Shown here: in pieces, positions 1 to 5,514 of the stretch | Numbering within the stretch: position 1 is the stretch's first letter | How the letters are laid out: every line of letters begins with the position of its first letter | Source: an uncultured Eubacteriales bacterium | GTDB taxonomy: Bacteria > Bacillota > Clostridia > Oscillospirales > CAG-272 | DNA length: 5,514 nt | Direction of reading: 5' to 3' | Assembly (NCBI GenBank): GCA_900552255.1 | Contig: URZF01000108.1 | Location: 1 to 5,514 of the forward strand | Notes under the pieces: model-generated | Seen by the model: the letters and a program-made list of their open reading frames with translations, nothing else | What the model was told of the DNA's origin: nothing | Databases searched by the model: none | Position numbers and translations under genes: made by a program

Positions 1-47
1 GTTTTCTCCTGCAATCTTGCGTGATAAAAATGATTTTGAATACTTGG

Positions 48-61
48 AAATGCTTGCATTT
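48..61. promoter_or_regulatory. Perfect 6-bp dyad over the -35 region (possible operator)
   Basis: AAATGC at 48-53 and GCATTT at 56-61 are exact inverted repeats separated by TT. The dyad covers the whole proposed -35 box. Its position would suit a DNA-binding regulator, but it is short, could occur by chance in AT-rich DNA, and has no recognised cognate protein. Confidence 0.25.
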
Positions 62-82
62 ACAGGGATCATATAGTATAAT
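54..82 (+). promoter_or_regulatory. Putative sigma-A-type promoter for the prfA-led operon
   Basis: The -10 box is a perfect TATAAT at 77-82. The -35 box at 54-59 is TTGCAT, which matches only the TTG of the TTGACA consensus, but the spacer is exactly 17 bases. A better -35 match, TTTACA at 59-64, would leave a 12-base spacer and is unlikely. Transcription would begin near 88-90, giving a leader of about 65 bases before prfA. The surrounding AT-rich stretch contrasts with the GC-rich genes, as expected for a promoter region. It is the only plausible promoter seen for the five genes. Confidence 0.55.
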
Positions 83-96
83 ATTTAAAATACTAT
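73..96. promoter_or_regulatory. 7-bp dyad enclosing the -10 box (possible operator)
   Basis: ATAGTAT at 73-79 and ATACTAT at 90-96 are perfect inverted repeats around a 10-base AT-only centre. The left arm overlaps the start of the TATAAT box, and the right arm lies over the expected transcription start. A repressor bound here would block initiation. It could instead reflect the low sequence complexity of an A+T-rich promoter, or help melt the DNA. Confidence 0.25.
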
Positions 97-111
97 GTTA
101 TAGAAAACAAT

Positions 112-127
112 CCGCACGAAAATGCGG
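112..127 (+). other. Small hairpin in the prfA leader
   Basis: CCGCA at 112-116 pairs with TGCGG at 123-127 across a six-base loop. The stem is GC-rich and sits about 18 bases upstream of the core ribosome binding site, inside the expected untranslated leader. No run of T follows, so it is not an intrinsic terminator. It may only shape or stabilise the 5' end of the message. Confidence 0.3.
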
Positions 128-144
128 CAGGAAAGCGGAAAGGG

Positions 145-149
145 GGAGG
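145..149 (+). promoter_or_regulatory. Ribosome binding site of prfA
   Basis: GGAGG lies in a longer purine run (141-150), with six bases between it and ATG 156. This decides the start: the frame is open back to the left edge, and a GTG at 150 and another at 21 are in frame, but neither has a well-placed ribosome binding site. The GTG at 21 also lies upstream of the proposed promoter. Confidence 0.8.
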
Positions 150-155
150 GTGTCT

Positions 156-1235
156 ATGCTCGCCGGATTGGACGAAATCGAATCGCGCTTTGAAGAGCTG
201 GAGCAGAGCTTTGCCGTCCCTGAAATTACCGCCGATACCGAAAGGTTCAGAGAGCTGATGCGGGAGCATAAGAGGCTTCTGCCGATTGTGGAAAAGCTGC
301 GTGAATATCGAAGGTATGAAAAAAACGCGGCGGAGGCGGCCGAACTGCGGGATATCTCCGACGACGATGAGCTGCGAAGGCTTGCCGACGAGGAATATAA
401 ATCCGCAAGAGCGGGTATGGAGCTGTGTGAAAAGGAGCTGCGGCTTCTGCTTTTACCGAAGGATCCGAACGATGAAAAAAGTGTCATCGTCGAAATCCGC
501 GGCGGGGCGGGCGGAGAGGAATCCGCTCTGTTTGCCGGCGATCTTTACCGTATGTATTCGATGTACGCCGCGTCGTCCGGCTGGCACACGGAGCTTCTCT
601 CCGTCAATGCGACGGAGCTTGGAGGCTTCAAAGAGATCTCCTTTTCCGTGGACGGAGAGGGAGCGTATTCCAAGCTGAAATTTGAAAGCGGCGTACACCG
701 TGTCCAGCGCGTGCCGCAGACGGAATCCCAAGGGCGGATCCACACCTCGACGGTGACGGTCGCCGTACTGCCCGAGGCGGAGGAGGTCGAGGTGACGATA
801 AGTCCTGCCGACCTCGAGATCGAAACCTGTAAATCGAGCGGGGCGGGCGGTCAGCATATCAACAAGACGGAATCCGCTATCCGCATTATCCACAAGCCGA
901 GCGGTCTCGTGGTCGAATGTCAGGAGGAGCGCAGCCAGTTCAAAAACCGTGACAAGGCGATGAAGCTTTTGCGCGCGAAGCTGTACGATATTGAGAAAAC
1001 AAAACGCGACGGTGAAATCGCGGACGAGCGCCGCCGTCAGGTCGGAACGGGAGACCGCAGCGAAAGGATCCGCACCTACAATTTCCCGCAGGGGCGCGTC
1101 ACCGACCATAGGATCGGGCTGACGCTTTATACGCTGGATTCCTTTATGGACGGGAAGATCGGGCCGGTGATAGACGCGCTGATCGCAGCCGACGCGGCGG
1201 AGCGCCTTGCACGAGGCGGGGAGCCTGTCTTATAA
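156..1235 (+). CDS. prfA: Peptide chain release factor 1 (RF1)
   Basis: This cytoplasmic class I release factor reads UAA and UAG in the ribosomal A site and triggers hydrolysis of peptidyl-tRNA. The product is 359 residues, the usual RF1 length. The N-terminal helical domain (about 1-100) begins MLAGLDEIESRFEEL, resembling other RF1 N termini. The stop-codon-recognition tripeptide is PQT at 187-189, in the context HRVQRVPQTESQGRIHTS. The P-x-T form marks RF1, whereas RF2 carries SPF. The catalytic loop contains GGQ at 231-233 (SSGAGGQHINKTES); this glutamine is normally methylated by PrmC, whose gene is not in this window. The C-terminal RTYNFPQGRVTDHRI segment is also typical. An in-frame upstream extension to base 21 is rejected because it crosses the promoter and adds 45 residues foreign to the family. 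ywlC follows after 21 bases, a common partner order in Bacillota. Confidence 0.97.
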   Translation: MLAGLDEIESRFEELEQSFAVPEITADTERFRELMREHKRLLPIVEKLREYRRYEKNAAEAAELRDISDDDELRRLADEEYKSARAGMELCEKELRLLLLPKDPNDEKSVIVEIRGGAGGEESALFAGDLYRMYSMYAASSGWHTELLSVNATELGGFKEISFSVDGEGAYSKLKFESGVHRVQRVPQTESQGRIHTSTVTVAVLPEAEEVEVTISPADLEIETCKSSGAGGQHINKTESAIRIIHKPSGLVVECQEERSQFKNRDKAMKLLRAKLYDIEKTKRDGEIADERRRQVGTGDRSERIRTYNFPQGRVTDHRIGLTLYTLDSFMDGKIGPVIDALIAADAAERLARGGEPVL

Positions 1236-1256
1236 CGAATTGGAAAAGAGTCATTC

Positions 1257-2309
1257 ATGAAAACCGAGTATATCAAATTGGAGAATACGAAACCGCTGGA
1301 AGCGCAGCTTGCGGGCGCCGCCGCCGTTTTGGCTTCGGGCGGCCTTGTCGCATTTCCGACCGAGACCGTTTACGGGCTCGGCGCCGATGCGACCGACGCG
1401 GAGGCGGCAAAACGGATTTACGCGGCGAAGGGACGTCCGAGCGACAATCCGCTGATCGTCCATATCGCCGAGCCGGCCGACGCAGACCGGTATGCGGTGA
1501 CGGGGGAGCTGTACCGCCGGCTTGCAGAGGCTTTCATGCCGGGGCCTCTGACGGCAGTCCTGCCGAAGCGGGACTGCATCCCGCTTTCCGTCACCGGAGG
1601 GCTCGACAGCGTCGGCATCCGCTGCCCCGGAAGCGAGGCGGCGCGCACGCTGATACGGCTTGCGGGCGTTCCGGTGGCGGCGCCGAGCGCCAATCTTTCC
1701 GGCCGTCCGAGCCCGACCTCGGCGCGCCATGTGGCGGATGACCTTGACGGCAGAATCGATGTGATCATCGACGGCGGCGACTGCGAGGTGGGGCTGGAAT
1801 CCACCGTCGTGAAGCTGGACGGGGAAACGGTTACGGTCCTGCGTCCGGGCGCCGTCACGCCGGAGATGCTCCGCACGGTATGCGAAAACGTGAAGCTTGA
1901 CGCCGGCATTACGGAAAAGCTGCCGGAGGGCACGGCGCCGCAGGCGCCCGGCATGAAATACCGGCATTATGCGCCGCACGCCGCAGTCTATCTGATAAAG
2001 GACGCAGGCGGCGCGGACTTTGACCGGCGCGCCGTGGAGTTTTTGAGGGAGAAGCTGCGGGAAAATCCCAAGACGGGCGTCCTCTGCTTCGATGAATATG
2101 CGGGGGAGCTTCACGGGAAAAATGTATTTGTATTTGGAAAAAAGCGAGACGGCGCGGCCCATGCGAAAAAGCTTTTCGACCTCTTGCGCCGCTTTGACGA
2201 TACGGATGCGCCCGCGATCTATGCCCTCGCGGATGATACGGATGGGATCGGACTCGCGCTGTATAATCGAATGCTTAAGGCTTCGGGCTATCACGTTCTT
2301 GATTTGTAA
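1257..2309 (+). CDS. ywlC: L-threonylcarbamoyladenylate synthase (Sua5/YwlC, two-domain form)
   Basis: The enzyme makes threonylcarbamoyl-AMP from threonine, bicarbonate and ATP. The TsaD complex then uses it to form t6A at position 37 of ANN-decoding tRNAs in the cytoplasm. The product is 350 residues, the length of the long Sua5/YwlC form rather than the roughly 190-residue TsaC form. The YrdC-like catalytic domain (about 15-200) shows FPTETVYGLG at 33-42, the KGR of the K-x-R motif at 58-60, PGPLTAVLPK near 95-104, SAN at 144-146 and GLESTVV at 179-185. The linker PGMKYRHYAP at 231-240 leads into the Sua5 C-terminal domain (about 243-350), ending in the usual GLALYNRMLKASG-like segment. 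ATG 1257 follows a weak purine-rich site (GGAAAAGAG, 1242-1250). It lies 21 bases after prfA with no terminator, so co-transcription is likely. All key motifs are intact. Confidence 0.96.
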   Translation: MKTEYIKLENTKPLEAQLAGAAAVLASGGLVAFPTETVYGLGADATDAEAAKRIYAAKGRPSDNPLIVHIAEPADADRYAVTGELYRRLAEAFMPGPLTAVLPKRDCIPLSVTGGLDSVGIRCPGSEAARTLIRLAGVPVAAPSANLSGRPSPTSARHVADDLDGRIDVIIDGGDCEVGLESTVVKLDGETVTVLRPGAVTPEMLRTVCENVKLDAGITEKLPEGTAPQAPGMKYRHYAPHAAVYLIKDAGGADFDRRAVEFLREKLRENPKTGVLCFDEYAGELHGKNVFVFGKKRDGAAHAKKLFDLLRRFDDTDAPAIYALADDTDGIGLALYNRMLKASGYHVLDL

Positions 2310-2336
2310 TCAGGCTTTGCGCGCCGCACGGTCGGC

Positions 2337-2345
2337 GGAAGGGAG
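2337..2345 (+). promoter_or_regulatory. Ribosome binding site of coaE
   Basis: GGAAGGGAG ends six bases before ATG 2352. A second ATG at 2355 directly follows, at nine bases; the closer one is preferred. The first base of this site is shared with a small GC-rich inverted repeat (CGCCG 2322-2326, CGGCG 2333-2337), so pairing there could slightly limit ribosome access. Confidence 0.6.
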
Positions 2346-2351
2346 CGTTAT

Positions 2352-2942
2352 ATGATGATCGGACTCACAGGTCCCTCCGGTGCGGGAAAAAGCACGGTGG
2401 CCGCTCTCTTTCGGGACGCGGGCTATCGGGTCATCGACTGCGACGGGCTCGTCCACGGATTGGACAGAAATCCCGAATACATCAAAAAAATCACGGACGG
2501 CTTTGGCGGGGAATACGTCACGGGCGGTGCGGTAGACCGCAGAAAGCTCGGATCTCTTGTGTTTTCCGACTGGGAAAAGCTCGCGCTTCTGAATCGCCTG
2601 ATTTCCCCCGTCATTTATGAAATCGTCATGCGGGAGATCGACAAGGCGAATGACGCGGAAGCCGACGCCGTTCTTGACGCTCCTCTGCTTTTTGAATACG
2701 GCTTGGAAGCGTTTTGTGACGTCACGGTCGGCGTTATCGCTGAGCCGGAAACGGCGGTCGGCCGTCTTTCGATGCGGGATGGCCGGAATGAGGCGGAAAT
2801 CCGCCTCCGGCGTTCTTCTCAGCATGAAAATGCGTTTTTTGTCAGCCGATGCGATATCATCATCGAAAATAACGGGGATTTGAACTCTCTACGTGCGGCG
2901 TTTTCGGACGCGCTTTCCCAAATCAGAAGGAGGGAATCATGA
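2352..2942 (+). CDS. coaE: Dephospho-CoA kinase
   Basis: CoaE performs the last step of coenzyme A synthesis: ATP-dependent phosphorylation of the ribose 3'-hydroxyl of dephospho-CoA, in the cytoplasm. The product is 196 residues, normal for the family. The P-loop GPSGAGKST is at 7-15. DCD at 29-31 corresponds to the usual DAD motif, and VDRRKLG at 61-67, DAPLLFE at 109-115 and the MRDG/Q lid segment (141-157) are family features. The C-terminal stretch CDIIIENNG at 167-175 matches the A-D-x-V-I-x-N-x-G signature apart from Cys for Ala. One further departure is SP at 85-86, where most homologues have HP in the LN-x-x-x-HP segment. The gene starts 42 bases after ywlC. Its TGA overlaps the ATG of the next gene by four bases, indicating translational coupling. 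Function is near certain from the P-loop and family motifs. Confidence 0.95.
   Translation: MMIGLTGPSGAGKSTVAALFRDAGYRVIDCDGLVHGLDRNPEYIKKITDGFGGEYVTGGAVDRRKLGSLVFSDWEKLALLNRLISPVIYEIVMREIDKANDAEADAVLDAPLLFEYGLEAFCDVTVGVIAEPETAVGRLSMRDGRNEAEIRLRRSSQHENAFFVSRCDIIIENNGDLNSLRAAFSDALSQIRRRES
2928..2933 (+). promoter_or_regulatory. Strong ribosome binding site inside the coaE 3' end
   Basis: AGGAGG is embedded in GAAGGAGGG (2926-2934), with five bases to ATG 2939. The site lies wholly within the last coaE codons, which encode an arginine-rich tail (RRRES). This fits efficient re-initiation on the transglycosylase gene after coaE termination, and it supports ATG 2939 as the start. Confidence 0.85.
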
Positions 2943-4033
2943 ACGAGACGAAAAAACGGTGCTCCTTTGCGAGAATATGCGAGGCGCTGCTGCTCCTTTT
3001 CTGTACGATTGCCTTGATTTTTTCGACCGGCTCCGGTTATGTGAAAAGACTGCTCGAGAGCTATCGGTATCCCCGGGAGTTCAGAGAATATGTCGAGGAA
3101 TATGCCGCTTTATACGGCGTCGAAGCCAATATCGTCTACGCGATCATCAAGGCGGAGAGCGGATTTTGCAGGACGGCGGTTTCCCGTTCCGGCGCGATCG
3201 GGCTTATGCAGGTCATCCCGGATACCTATTTGCTCGATATCCGGGATAACATCGGCCTTGACGAGCCGTCGTCCATCTTGTTCCAAGCGAAGGAAAATAT
3301 TCAGTCCGGCACCTACTATTTTGCAAAATGGTATGGGCATTTCGGCTCCTATGTCGAGGCGCTCGCAGCCTATAACGCGGGCGTCGGAAACGTCCAGAGA
3401 TGGCTTGCCGACGAAACCATTTCGACGACGAGCGGGCTGATTATCGAAAAAATTCCGTTTGAGGAGACGAAGAATTATATCAACCGCGTGCTTTTCTATA
3501 AAGAAAAATACGACGAGCTTTACGGGAAAGAGGAGCTGCCGCAGGAGGATACGATAAACGAGCGGCTTTGCTATGAATGGGCGGTCAAATACGGCGAGCA
3601 GTATAAAATCGATCCGCGCTTTGTCATGGCGGTTGTGAAGGCGGAAAGCTCTTTCCGGCCGGACTGCGTTTCCGTTTCGGGAGCAGTCGGCATGATGCAG
3701 ATCATGAAGCCCACTTACGAGGGCGATATCAAGGCAAATCTGAAGCTTGAAGAGGAATTCGACGCGCTTTTCGATGCGGAGTTCAACGTAAAGTGCGGCA
3801 CCTATTATCTCCATTGGCTCGACGAAAGGCTGGACGGCTATGAGCAGCTCGCGGCGGCCTATAACGGCGGCATCGGCAATGTGAGAAAATGGCTTGCCGA
3901 TCCCACGTATTCGTCCGACGGAAAGACGCTGATCGTCGATAACATTCCGCTGGATCAGACAAAGCGATATGTCAGAAAGGTCATGGCCTTTTATGAGGAA
4001 TACTGTCTGCGCTATCCCGATGTCACGGGATAA
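2939..4033 (+). CDS. Membrane-anchored lytic transglycosylase with two tandem SLT domains
   Basis: The 364-residue protein has a short basic N terminus, one hydrophobic segment at about 12-31 (membrane anchor or uncleaved signal peptide, no lipobox), then two Slt-like (GH23, family 1) domains that should face the cell wall. Such enzymes cleave the MurNAc-GlcNAc bond of peptidoglycan, leaving a 1,6-anhydro-MurNAc end. Domain 1 (about 51-196) shows the catalytic Glu73 in KAES, GLMQ at 88-91 and AAYNAG at 143-148. Domain 2 (about 214-360) shows Glu236 in KAES, GMMQ at 251-254 and AAYNGG at 306-311. In both, the Glu lies exactly 72 residues before the Tyr of the AAYN motif. A short acidic linker separates them. 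In Clostridia a protein with a single SLT domain commonly follows coaE, so this looks like an internal duplication of that gene. Catalytic activity of each domain is inferred from motifs only. Confidence 0.92.
   Translation: MNETKKRCSFARICEALLLLFCTIALIFSTGSGYVKRLLESYRYPREFREYVEEYAALYGVEANIVYAIIKAESGFCRTAVSRSGAIGLMQVIPDTYLLDIRDNIGLDEPSSILFQAKENIQSGTYYFAKWYGHFGSYVEALAAYNAGVGNVQRWLADETISTTSGLIIEKIPFEETKNYINRVLFYKEKYDELYGKEELPQEDTINERLCYEWAVKYGEQYKIDPRFVMAVVKAESSFRPDCVSVSGAVGMMQIMKPTYEGDIKANLKLEEEFDALFDAEFNVKCGTYYLHWLDERLDGYEQLAAAYNGGIGNVRKWLADPTYSSDGKTLIVDNIPLDQTKRYVRKVMAFYEEYCLRYPDVTG
3089..4018 (+). repeat. Internal tandem duplication of the SLT module
   Basis: Unit 1 is 3089-3526 and unit 2 is 3578-4018, with a register of 163 codons (489 bases). 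A hand alignment of residues 51-158 against 214-321 needs no gap and gives about 45 identities in 108. One residue is inserted in unit 2 shortly after that stretch. Short exact DNA identities remain in register, such as GCCTATAAC at 3368 and 3857 and TGGCTTGCCGA at 3401 and 3890. The DNA has otherwise diverged, so the duplication is old and should be genetically stable. Confidence 0.9.
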
Positions 4034-4064
4034 GCACGGTATTACATAAATCGATTTAAACAAG

Positions 4065-4070
4065 AAAGGA
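4065..4070 (+). promoter_or_regulatory. Ribosome binding site of the M18 aminopeptidase gene
   Basis: AAAGGA (within AAGAAAGGA) precedes ATG 4081 by ten bases, slightly longer than the spacing at the other genes. The 47-base gap (4034-4080) is AT-rich, and I see no convincing -35/-10 pair and no terminator hairpin in it. Confidence 0.6.
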
Positions 4071-4080
4071 TACATTTACG

Positions 4081-5493
4081 ATGGCAGAACAGGAAAACAA
4101 GGAAAAAACAGCGGGACAGAAGCTCAAAGACGAGCTTTTCTACAAGTCCAAGAATACCTATGAGGCGCTCTCCGAGGAGGACATCGCCGCGGCGTATGAT
4201 TATGCCGCGGACTACATGAAATTCCTCGACGGCGGCAAAACCGAGCGGGAATGCGTCAAGGAAGGCGTGGCGCTTCTTGAAGCGGCGGGCTTTTCTCCGT
4301 ATACCTTCGGAATGAAGGTCGTGCCGGGCGGCAAGTATTATTACAACAACCGCGGCAAGAGCCTTTCCGCATTTGTACTCGGGACGGAATCGCTTGAAAA
4401 CGGCGTGTATTTTTCCGCCGCGCATATCGATTCTCCGCGCGTGGATCTGAAGCAGCATCCGCTTTATGAGGCGGAGGGGCTGGGCTTCCTCAAAACGCAT
4501 TATTACGGCGGCATCAAAAAATATCAGTGGACGACGATTCCACTGGCACTGCACGGCGTGGTCACGAGAGCCGACGGCACAACGGTGGAGCTTGTAATCG
4601 GTGAGGATGACACCGATCCGGTCTTTTATATCGACGATCTTCTGCCGCATCTCGCGGGCGATCAGATGCGCAAATCCCTCGCGGACGGCATCAACGGGGA
4701 ACAGCTCAACCTGCTTTCCGGTTCGAGACCGTTTGAGAAGAATCTGCCCGAGGCGGTCAAGCTGAATATCCTCAAGCTTCTGAACGATAAATACGGCATC
4801 ACCGAGGCGGATCTCATGAGCGCGGAGCTTTGCGCCGTGCCGGCATACAAGGCGCGCGACATCGGACTCGACCGCAGTCTCATCGGCGCTTACGGCCATG
4901 ACGACAGAGTATGCGCCTATCCGTCTTTGACGGCGCTTATTGCGGTGGAAAATCCTGTCCATACGACGATGGTGATTCTCGCGGATAAGGAGGAAATCGG
5001 CTCTGAGGGCAACAGCGGCATGCAGAGCGCCGTTTATTTCGATATCATCGCGGATCTTGCTGGTACGCTCGGTGTTTCCGATATTGTCGTGCGTTCCAAC
5101 TCCAAATGCCTTTCCTCCGATGTGAATGCAGCGTTTGATCCAAACTTCCCGGAGGTGAACGAAAGGCGCAACGCCTGCTTCGTCAATCATGGCGTCGTTA
5201 TCACCAAATTTACGGGTGCGCGCGGCAAGTCCGGTTCCAATGATGCTTCCGCGGAGTTTACGGGTTATGTCAGAAATCTGCTTGACGCTGCGGGCGTTGT
5301 TTGGCAAACCTCCGAGCTTGGAAAGGTCGATCAGGGCGGCGGCGGAACCGTTGCCAAATTTATTGCGGAAAAGAATGTCGATGTCATTGACCTCGGTGTG
5401 CCGGTCATTTCCATGCACGCACCATATGAGGTCGTTTCCAAAACAGACGTCTATATGACGCATAAGGCGATCGAAGCGTTCTTCAAAGCGTGA
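4081..5493 (+). CDS. apeA: M18-family zinc aminopeptidase (aspartyl aminopeptidase type)
   Basis: M18 metallopeptidases remove N-terminal residues from peptides in the cytoplasm using two metal ions. Characterised relatives form dodecamers and several prefer acidic residues. The 470-residue product is full length, and the expected metal and catalytic residues can be placed by motif: His115 in AAHIDSPR, the bridging Asp274 in GHDDR, the Glu304-Glu305 pair in DKEEIGSEG, Asp347 in SSDVNAAFDP and His446 in SMHAPYE. The glycine-rich segment VDQGGGGTVAKF at 416-427 is also family-typical. The regulatory or dimerisation domain lies in the middle third, between His115 and Asp274. There is no signal peptide and the N terminus is lysine/glutamate-rich, so the protein is cytoplasmic. 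It follows the transglycosylase gene by 47 bases on the same strand, but no functional link is evident. Substrate preference cannot be read from the sequence, and the apeA symbol follows naming of clostridial relatives. Confidence 0.93.
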   Translation: MAEQENKEKTAGQKLKDELFYKSKNTYEALSEEDIAAAYDYAADYMKFLDGGKTERECVKEGVALLEAAGFSPYTFGMKVVPGGKYYYNNRGKSLSAFVLGTESLENGVYFSAAHIDSPRVDLKQHPLYEAEGLGFLKTHYYGGIKKYQWTTIPLALHGVVTRADGTTVELVIGEDDTDPVFYIDDLLPHLAGDQMRKSLADGINGEQLNLLSGSRPFEKNLPEAVKLNILKLLNDKYGITEADLMSAELCAVPAYKARDIGLDRSLIGAYGHDDRVCAYPSLTALIAVENPVHTTMVILADKEEIGSEGNSGMQSAVYFDIIADLAGTLGVSDIVVRSNSKCLSSDVNAAFDPNFPEVNERRNACFVNHGVVITKFTGARGKSGSNDASAEFTGYVRNLLDAAGVVWQTSELGKVDQGGGGTVAKFIAEKNVDVIDLGVPVISMHAPYEVVSKTDVYMTHKAIEAFFKA

Positions 5494-5514
5494 GTAGGAT
5501 AGAAAAATCAAAGG
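5494..5514. other. Start of the downstream intergenic region
   Basis: Only 21 bases remain after the aminopeptidase stop. They are A-rich and end in AAAGG, which could be part of a ribosome binding site for a further gene. No hairpin or terminator is present before the window ends, so the transcription unit may continue. Confidence 0.3.

Noticed and set aside
59..82. TTTACA (59-64) as the -35 box with TATAAT (77-82)
   Set aside because: It is a better match to TTGACA, but the 12-base spacer is too short for sigma-A promoters. The weaker TTGCAT at 54-59 gives the ideal 17.
112..127. Leader hairpin read as an attenuator or riboswitch
   Set aside because: The stem is only five base pairs, with no T-run, no alternative pairing partner and no conserved aptamer sequence that I recognise.
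21..155. N-terminal extension of RF1 from an in-frame GTG at 21
   Set aside because: The extension crosses the TATAAT promoter and would lie upstream of the transcript start. It is AT-rich and unlike RF1 N termini, and ATG 156 has a well-placed GGAGG.
1251..2294. A minus-strand frame open for 347 codons opposite ywlC
   Set aside because: The plus-strand product carries all Sua5 motifs. The antisense product is an arginine-rich low-information sequence typical of a shadow frame.
3110..4075. A minus-strand frame open for 321 codons opposite the transglycosylase gene
   Set aside because: The plus-strand product has two full SLT domains. The antisense frame has no motif and begins in the intergenic gap without a clear promoter or ribosome binding site.
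4034..4080. Possible separate promoter or terminator between the transglycosylase and aminopeptidase genes
   Set aside because: The gap is AT-rich but holds no convincing -35/-10 pair at proper spacing and no GC-rich stem followed by T residues.
4042..5511. A minus-strand frame open for 489 codons across the whole aminopeptidase gene
   Set aside because: It is the antisense shadow of a GC-rich, strongly codon-biased gene. The plus strand encodes a complete M18 protein with every metal ligand, whereas the minus product shows no recognisable domain and no good ribosome binding site before its start.

Overview
The window carries five complete, co-oriented plus-strand genes, packed tightly behind a short AT-rich leader. 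In order they are prfA (peptide chain release factor 1), ywlC/sua5 (threonylcarbamoyl-AMP synthase for t6A tRNA modification), coaE (dephospho-CoA kinase), a membrane-anchored protein with two tandem SLT lytic transglycosylase domains, and an M18-family aminopeptidase (apeA type). All are intact, standard code is used, and no mobile element, CRISPR array, tRNA or rRNA gene is visible.

The organism is most likely a Bacillota member of the Clostridia, perhaps a gut lineage of moderately high GC. The reasons are the prfA-ywlC adjacency, the coaE followed by an SLT-domain protein, purine-rich AGGAGG-type ribosome binding sites, the full-length two-domain Sua5 form, and the M18 aminopeptidase type. 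This is inference from gene order and protein type, and the genus cannot be named. The genes look GC-rich by eye, while bases 1 to about 110 are clearly AT-rich.

Layout: bases 1-155 hold a sigma-A-like promoter (TTGCAT, 17-nt spacer, perfect TATAAT), two short dyads overlapping its -35 and -10 boxes, a small leader hairpin and the prfA ribosome binding site. prfA and ywlC are separated by 21 bases, ywlC and coaE by 42, coaE and the transglycosylase gene overlap by 4 (ATGA), and the last gap is 47 bases. No intrinsic terminator was seen between any pair, so all five could be read from the leader promoter, although a secondary promoter ahead of the aminopeptidase cannot be excluded.

The first two genes serve translation (stop-codon decoding and tRNA anticodon-loop modification), the third finishes coenzyme A synthesis, the fourth cuts peptidoglycan outside the membrane, and the fifth trims peptides in the cytoplasm. 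It is a housekeeping cluster, not a single pathway. The least ordinary item is the internal duplication in the fourth gene: two SLT modules, about 42% identical by hand count, both keeping the catalytic glutamate. I found no convincing undescribed system.
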